Below are positions 3,985 through 6,062 of a stretch of DNA of 6,062 nucleotides, piece after piece. Within the stretch, counting starts at the first letter, position 1; every line of letters starts with the position of its first letter. Position numbers and translations under genes: made by a program. Below the pieces are notes generated by a model, which had not been told where the DNA came from, searched no databases, and saw only the letters and a program-made list of their open reading frames with translations. The DNA lies in the NCBI GenBank assembly GCA_003476445.1, contig DMUF01000193.1, positions 811-6,872 of the forward strand, in the 5' to 3' direction. This DNA is from Gammaproteobacteria bacterium. GTDB taxonomy: Bacteria; Pseudomonadota; Gammaproteobacteria; Pseudomonadales; Azotimanducaceae.

Positions 3985-6062
3985 GTGAACAACGCACGCC
4001 GCCCGACTTTGTCCCGCCTTTCGACCCTTGCGACGCTAACCCTCGCCGGCCTGGCAACGGTGTCTGGGCCCCATGCCTACGCAGGCATCGATGTAATCGG
4101 TACGGTGGTCGAAACCGATCTCGCGGCGACTCCGCCGACAGAGGAACCGGTGACAAGCTCAATCGGCGATCAGACGTTTTCCGACACCACGCAAATAGAG
4201 GTCTTTGGCCCCACAAGCAGTATCAGCATAAACGGCGGCAGCACGCTGACCGTCGGCGGTATCGCCACCGCGTTGGGCACTTCGACAACCATCAGCACCG
4301 GTCCGACGGACGGCAACTTCCTCGTTCAAAGCGTGAACCCAGCGCCCAGCGTGTTTGTCTCCGGAACCGGCTCAAAGGTTGTGCTGACGGGGTACTCCAC
4401 GACGGACGCGAGCGGAGCGGTGCTCGTCGACACACCGCGACTCATGGTGGGTAATGCGGGCAATGTCGTGGTTCAAGCCGGCGGCGAAATCGACGCGGCC
4501 GGTGCTGCGAGCGCGGGGTCTCAGGGCGCCATGATCATCGGCGCCACGATCGGTTCTGACGCGCTGTTGCAAATTGAAGGCGTCGGCAGCGTGGTGAGAG
4601 CGCCCTCAACACTGATAGTGGCTGACGACGGATTCGACCTCTTCACGAGCACAAGCACCCTTGCCTCGAATCTGTCGATTGTCGACGGGGGCCTGCTCGA
4701 TGCAGCCACCGTCATACTCGGCAACGGCATCGACGAGCAGAGCCTGCTCGATGCAATTGCACAGCAGCAGTTCTTCGGACTCACTCGCGTGGTGGCTCGT
4801 GTCGCCACGGCAGACGCTACCTTGCAAGCCACACGGCTCGAGGTAGGCGCCCGAAACTACAGCCTTGCCGACCTCACGATAGCTTCAGGCGGCAACGTCA
4901 ACATTGGCAGTGGCGGACTGGTCGTGGGCGGAGGTACCGGCAGGGAACTCGCAACCGGTAACGTCATCATTGAAAACGGCGGCAGTCTTTCGTCATCAGG
5001 CGCGATCGACATCGCACCGCCCGTGCCCAACGCGATATTGACGCCGGACCTCACTGGCAGCGGCTCAATTGATGTGCAGGCGGGCGGCACCCTCTCCACC
5101 ACCGGCGCATTGCGGATATTCAACGGCGGGGAACTTTTCGGTACTCCAGCGGGCACGACGATCACTCCGCCCCCTAACGACGGCGTGATCACCGCGGACT
5201 CGCTCGAACTGTTTCGCGGCGGAATCATTAACGACGCGCATCTTGAGTTCTCAGGAATTCGGCAGTTTGTGCTGCACGAGGGAGCGCTCTTCTCAACCGA
5301 CGACGACCCTGACCTTGGCGCTGTGCTCGTCGGACTCACGGGAGGCGCGGGCAGCGTAGGGACGGTCATTCTCAATGGCGGTTCGGCGCAAGTTGGGGCG
5401 AATCTCGGCGTCGGCGTGACTCAGGGCAATGTCGGCAGCATCAGTCTGACCGGGACACTGGAAACCTTCAGCGCCCTTTCCGTCTACGGTTCGATGCAGG
5501 TGGGCACGCAGGGCGGTCAGGGGGAAGTGACCCTGGGCGGTAACGCTTTCCTGGCCCTCTCGCCATCCCTCACCACCAACAATCTGACCGGTCCAAGCCT
5601 CGAGATCGGCAGCGGCGGCGTAGTGAACGTCGGCGGCGTCGACAGCGCTATTTTTGGCGCCGAGGAGATCAACGTGTCCGGCGGCACGCTGAACGTGAGC
5701 GGCACAGGGGGTGCGTTCAGTGCCCACTTGAACGCGAGCGCGGGCGGCACGGTTAACGCAGGCGGTATCCAGATAGGGTCTGACGTCGGGGTATTCGGCA
5801 AGGGTGTCGCAGGGTTCGCCTCGACCTCGCAACTCACCCAAGTTACCCCGCCGAGTCTGGTGATTCGGGGAACAGGCACGTCGGTCAACCTCAACGCGGA
5901 CGGCTTCGTGCTGGACGCCGAGACACAAGAGCCGCTGGGTCCGCTCGCCCGGCTGGTCATCAGCAATGACGGGCAGATCTCTGTTCTCGAAGGCGGGCAA
6001 CTGAACGCCAACGCGCCGAGTCCGATCTCAGGCGGTGCAAACACCATCATCGGCGACCTGCT
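3985..6062 (+). CDS. Large exported Gly/Asn-rich repetitive (beta-solenoid-like) protein, 3' end outside window
   Basis: The frame opens with GTG and stays open for 692 codons to the window edge, so the protein is longer than shown. Residues 1-33 look like a Sec signal peptide: Arg5, Arg6 and Arg11, then a hydrophobic stretch LATLTLAGLATVSG (15-28), and an AYA site with cleavage likely after Ala33. The rest is rich in Gly, Thr, Val, Ser and Asn. A short unit, two or three alternating hydrophobic residues then x-GG-x-hydrophobic, recurs irregularly: GG pairs at 84, 166, 235, 302, 332, 367, 381, 412, 465, 544, 566, 587, 593 and 670. VGTQGGQGEVTLGGNA (506-521) resembles units seen in autotransporter passengers and PEP-CTERM-type secreted proteins. 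I see no cysteine or tryptophan and only two lysines, as is common in surface beta-helix proteins. The anchor type (autotransporter barrel, PEP-CTERM or other) would be at the unseen C-terminus. Adhesin is a guess; the function is unknown. It is divergent from the FHA gene. Confidence 0.82.
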   Translation, partial: MNNARRPTLSRLSTLATLTLAGLATVSGPHAYAGIDVIGTVVETDLAATPPTEEPVTSSIGDQTFSDTTQIEVFGPTSSISINGGSTLTVGGIATALGTSTTISTGPTDGNFLVQSVNPAPSVFVSGTGSKVVLTGYSTTDASGAVLVDTPRLMVGNAGNVVVQAGGEIDAAGAASAGSQGAMIIGATIGSDALLQIEGVGSVVRAPSTLIVADDGFDLFTSTSTLASNLSIVDGGLLDAATVILGNGIDEQSLLDAIAQQQFFGLTRVVARVATADATLQATRLEVGARNYSLADLTIASGGNVNIGSGGLVVGGGTGRELATGNVIIENGGSLSSSGAIDIAPPVPNAILTPDLTGSGSIDVQAGGTLSTTGALRIFNGGELFGTPAGTTITPPPNDGVITADSLELFRGGIINDAHLEFSGIRQFVLHEGALFSTDDDPDLGAVLVGLTGGAGSVGTVILNGGSAQVGANLGVGVTQGNVGSISLTGTLETFSALSVYGSMQVGTQGGQGEVTLGGNAFLALSPSLTTNNLTGPSLEIGSGGVVNVGGVDSAIFGAEEINVSGGTLNVSGTGGAFSAHLNASAGGTVNAGGIQIGSDVGVFGKGVAGFASTSQLTQVTPPSLVIRGTGTSVNLNADGFVLDAETQEPLGPLARLVISNDGQISVLEGGQLNANAPSPISGGANTIIGDL
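4691..4755 (+). repeat. 14-bp direct repeat inside the large exported protein gene
   Basis: GCCTGCTCGATGCA occurs at 4691-4704 and again at 4742-4755, 51 bases (17 codons) apart and in frame. It encodes LLDA twice (residues 237-240 and 254-257). It may be a trace of duplication of one repeat unit; the sequence between the copies does not otherwise repeat. Confidence 0.5.

Noticed and set aside
3878..4216. Minus-strand frames that cover the start of the exported protein gene
   Set aside because: They run antisense to the signal peptide region and have no ribosome binding site or recognisable product. Only the shorter ORF from 3906 was kept as a candidate.
5293..6050. Long open frames on the minus strand opposite the exported repeat protein (also 4857-5375 and 4521-4832)
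   Set aside because: They mirror the codon bias of the plus-strand gene, have low-complexity Pro/Ser/Ala or Arg-rich composition and no recognisable domain. The plus frame has a signal peptide, a ribosome binding site and coherent repeats.

Overview
The window is about 6 kb of GC-rich bacterial chromosome with ordinary gene density. The best guess at the source is a gammaproteobacterium, possibly an environmental or uncultured lineage. The tusDCB gene order, the tRNA-Val(GAC) with an encoded CCA end, and the two-helix membrane module on the FHA protein all fit that. This is inference from gene content, not a taxonomic assignment.

Left part (1-2039): the 3' part of a tRNA-Val(GAC) gene (+ strand) ends only 9 bases from the stop codon of a convergent luciferase-like, putatively F420- or flavin-dependent oxidoreductase (- strand). 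Upstream of the oxidoreductase on the same strand is a tightly coupled tusD-tusC-tusB operon. It encodes the sulfur-relay complex that normally passes sulfur towards 2-thiouridine in tRNA wobble bases. The oxidoreductase follows tusB after a 77-base gap and may or may not belong to the operon.

Middle (2040-3775): a membrane fatty-acid desaturase-like protein with all its histidine boxes is divergent from tusD across a 44-base gap. It is convergent with a two-helix membrane protein that ends in a cytoplasmic FHA (phosphothreonine-binding) domain.

Right part (3776-6062): the roughly 210-base gap upstream of the FHA gene holds the least ordinary signal. It contains a strong intrinsic-terminator-like hairpin with a T tract on the - strand, inside a 44-codon small ORF. 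That ORF has its own ribosome binding site and overlaps the FHA start codon by ATGA, so the arrangement resembles a translated leader with an attenuator. Diverging to the right is a large GTG-started gene with a signal peptide, open to the window edge for 692 codons. It encodes a Gly/Asn/Thr/Val-rich, cysteine-free, repetitive protein that looks like an exported beta-solenoid surface or secreted protein.

No obvious new multi-gene system is present. The best leads are the putative attenuator/leader ORF of the FHA gene and the identity of the large exported repeat protein.
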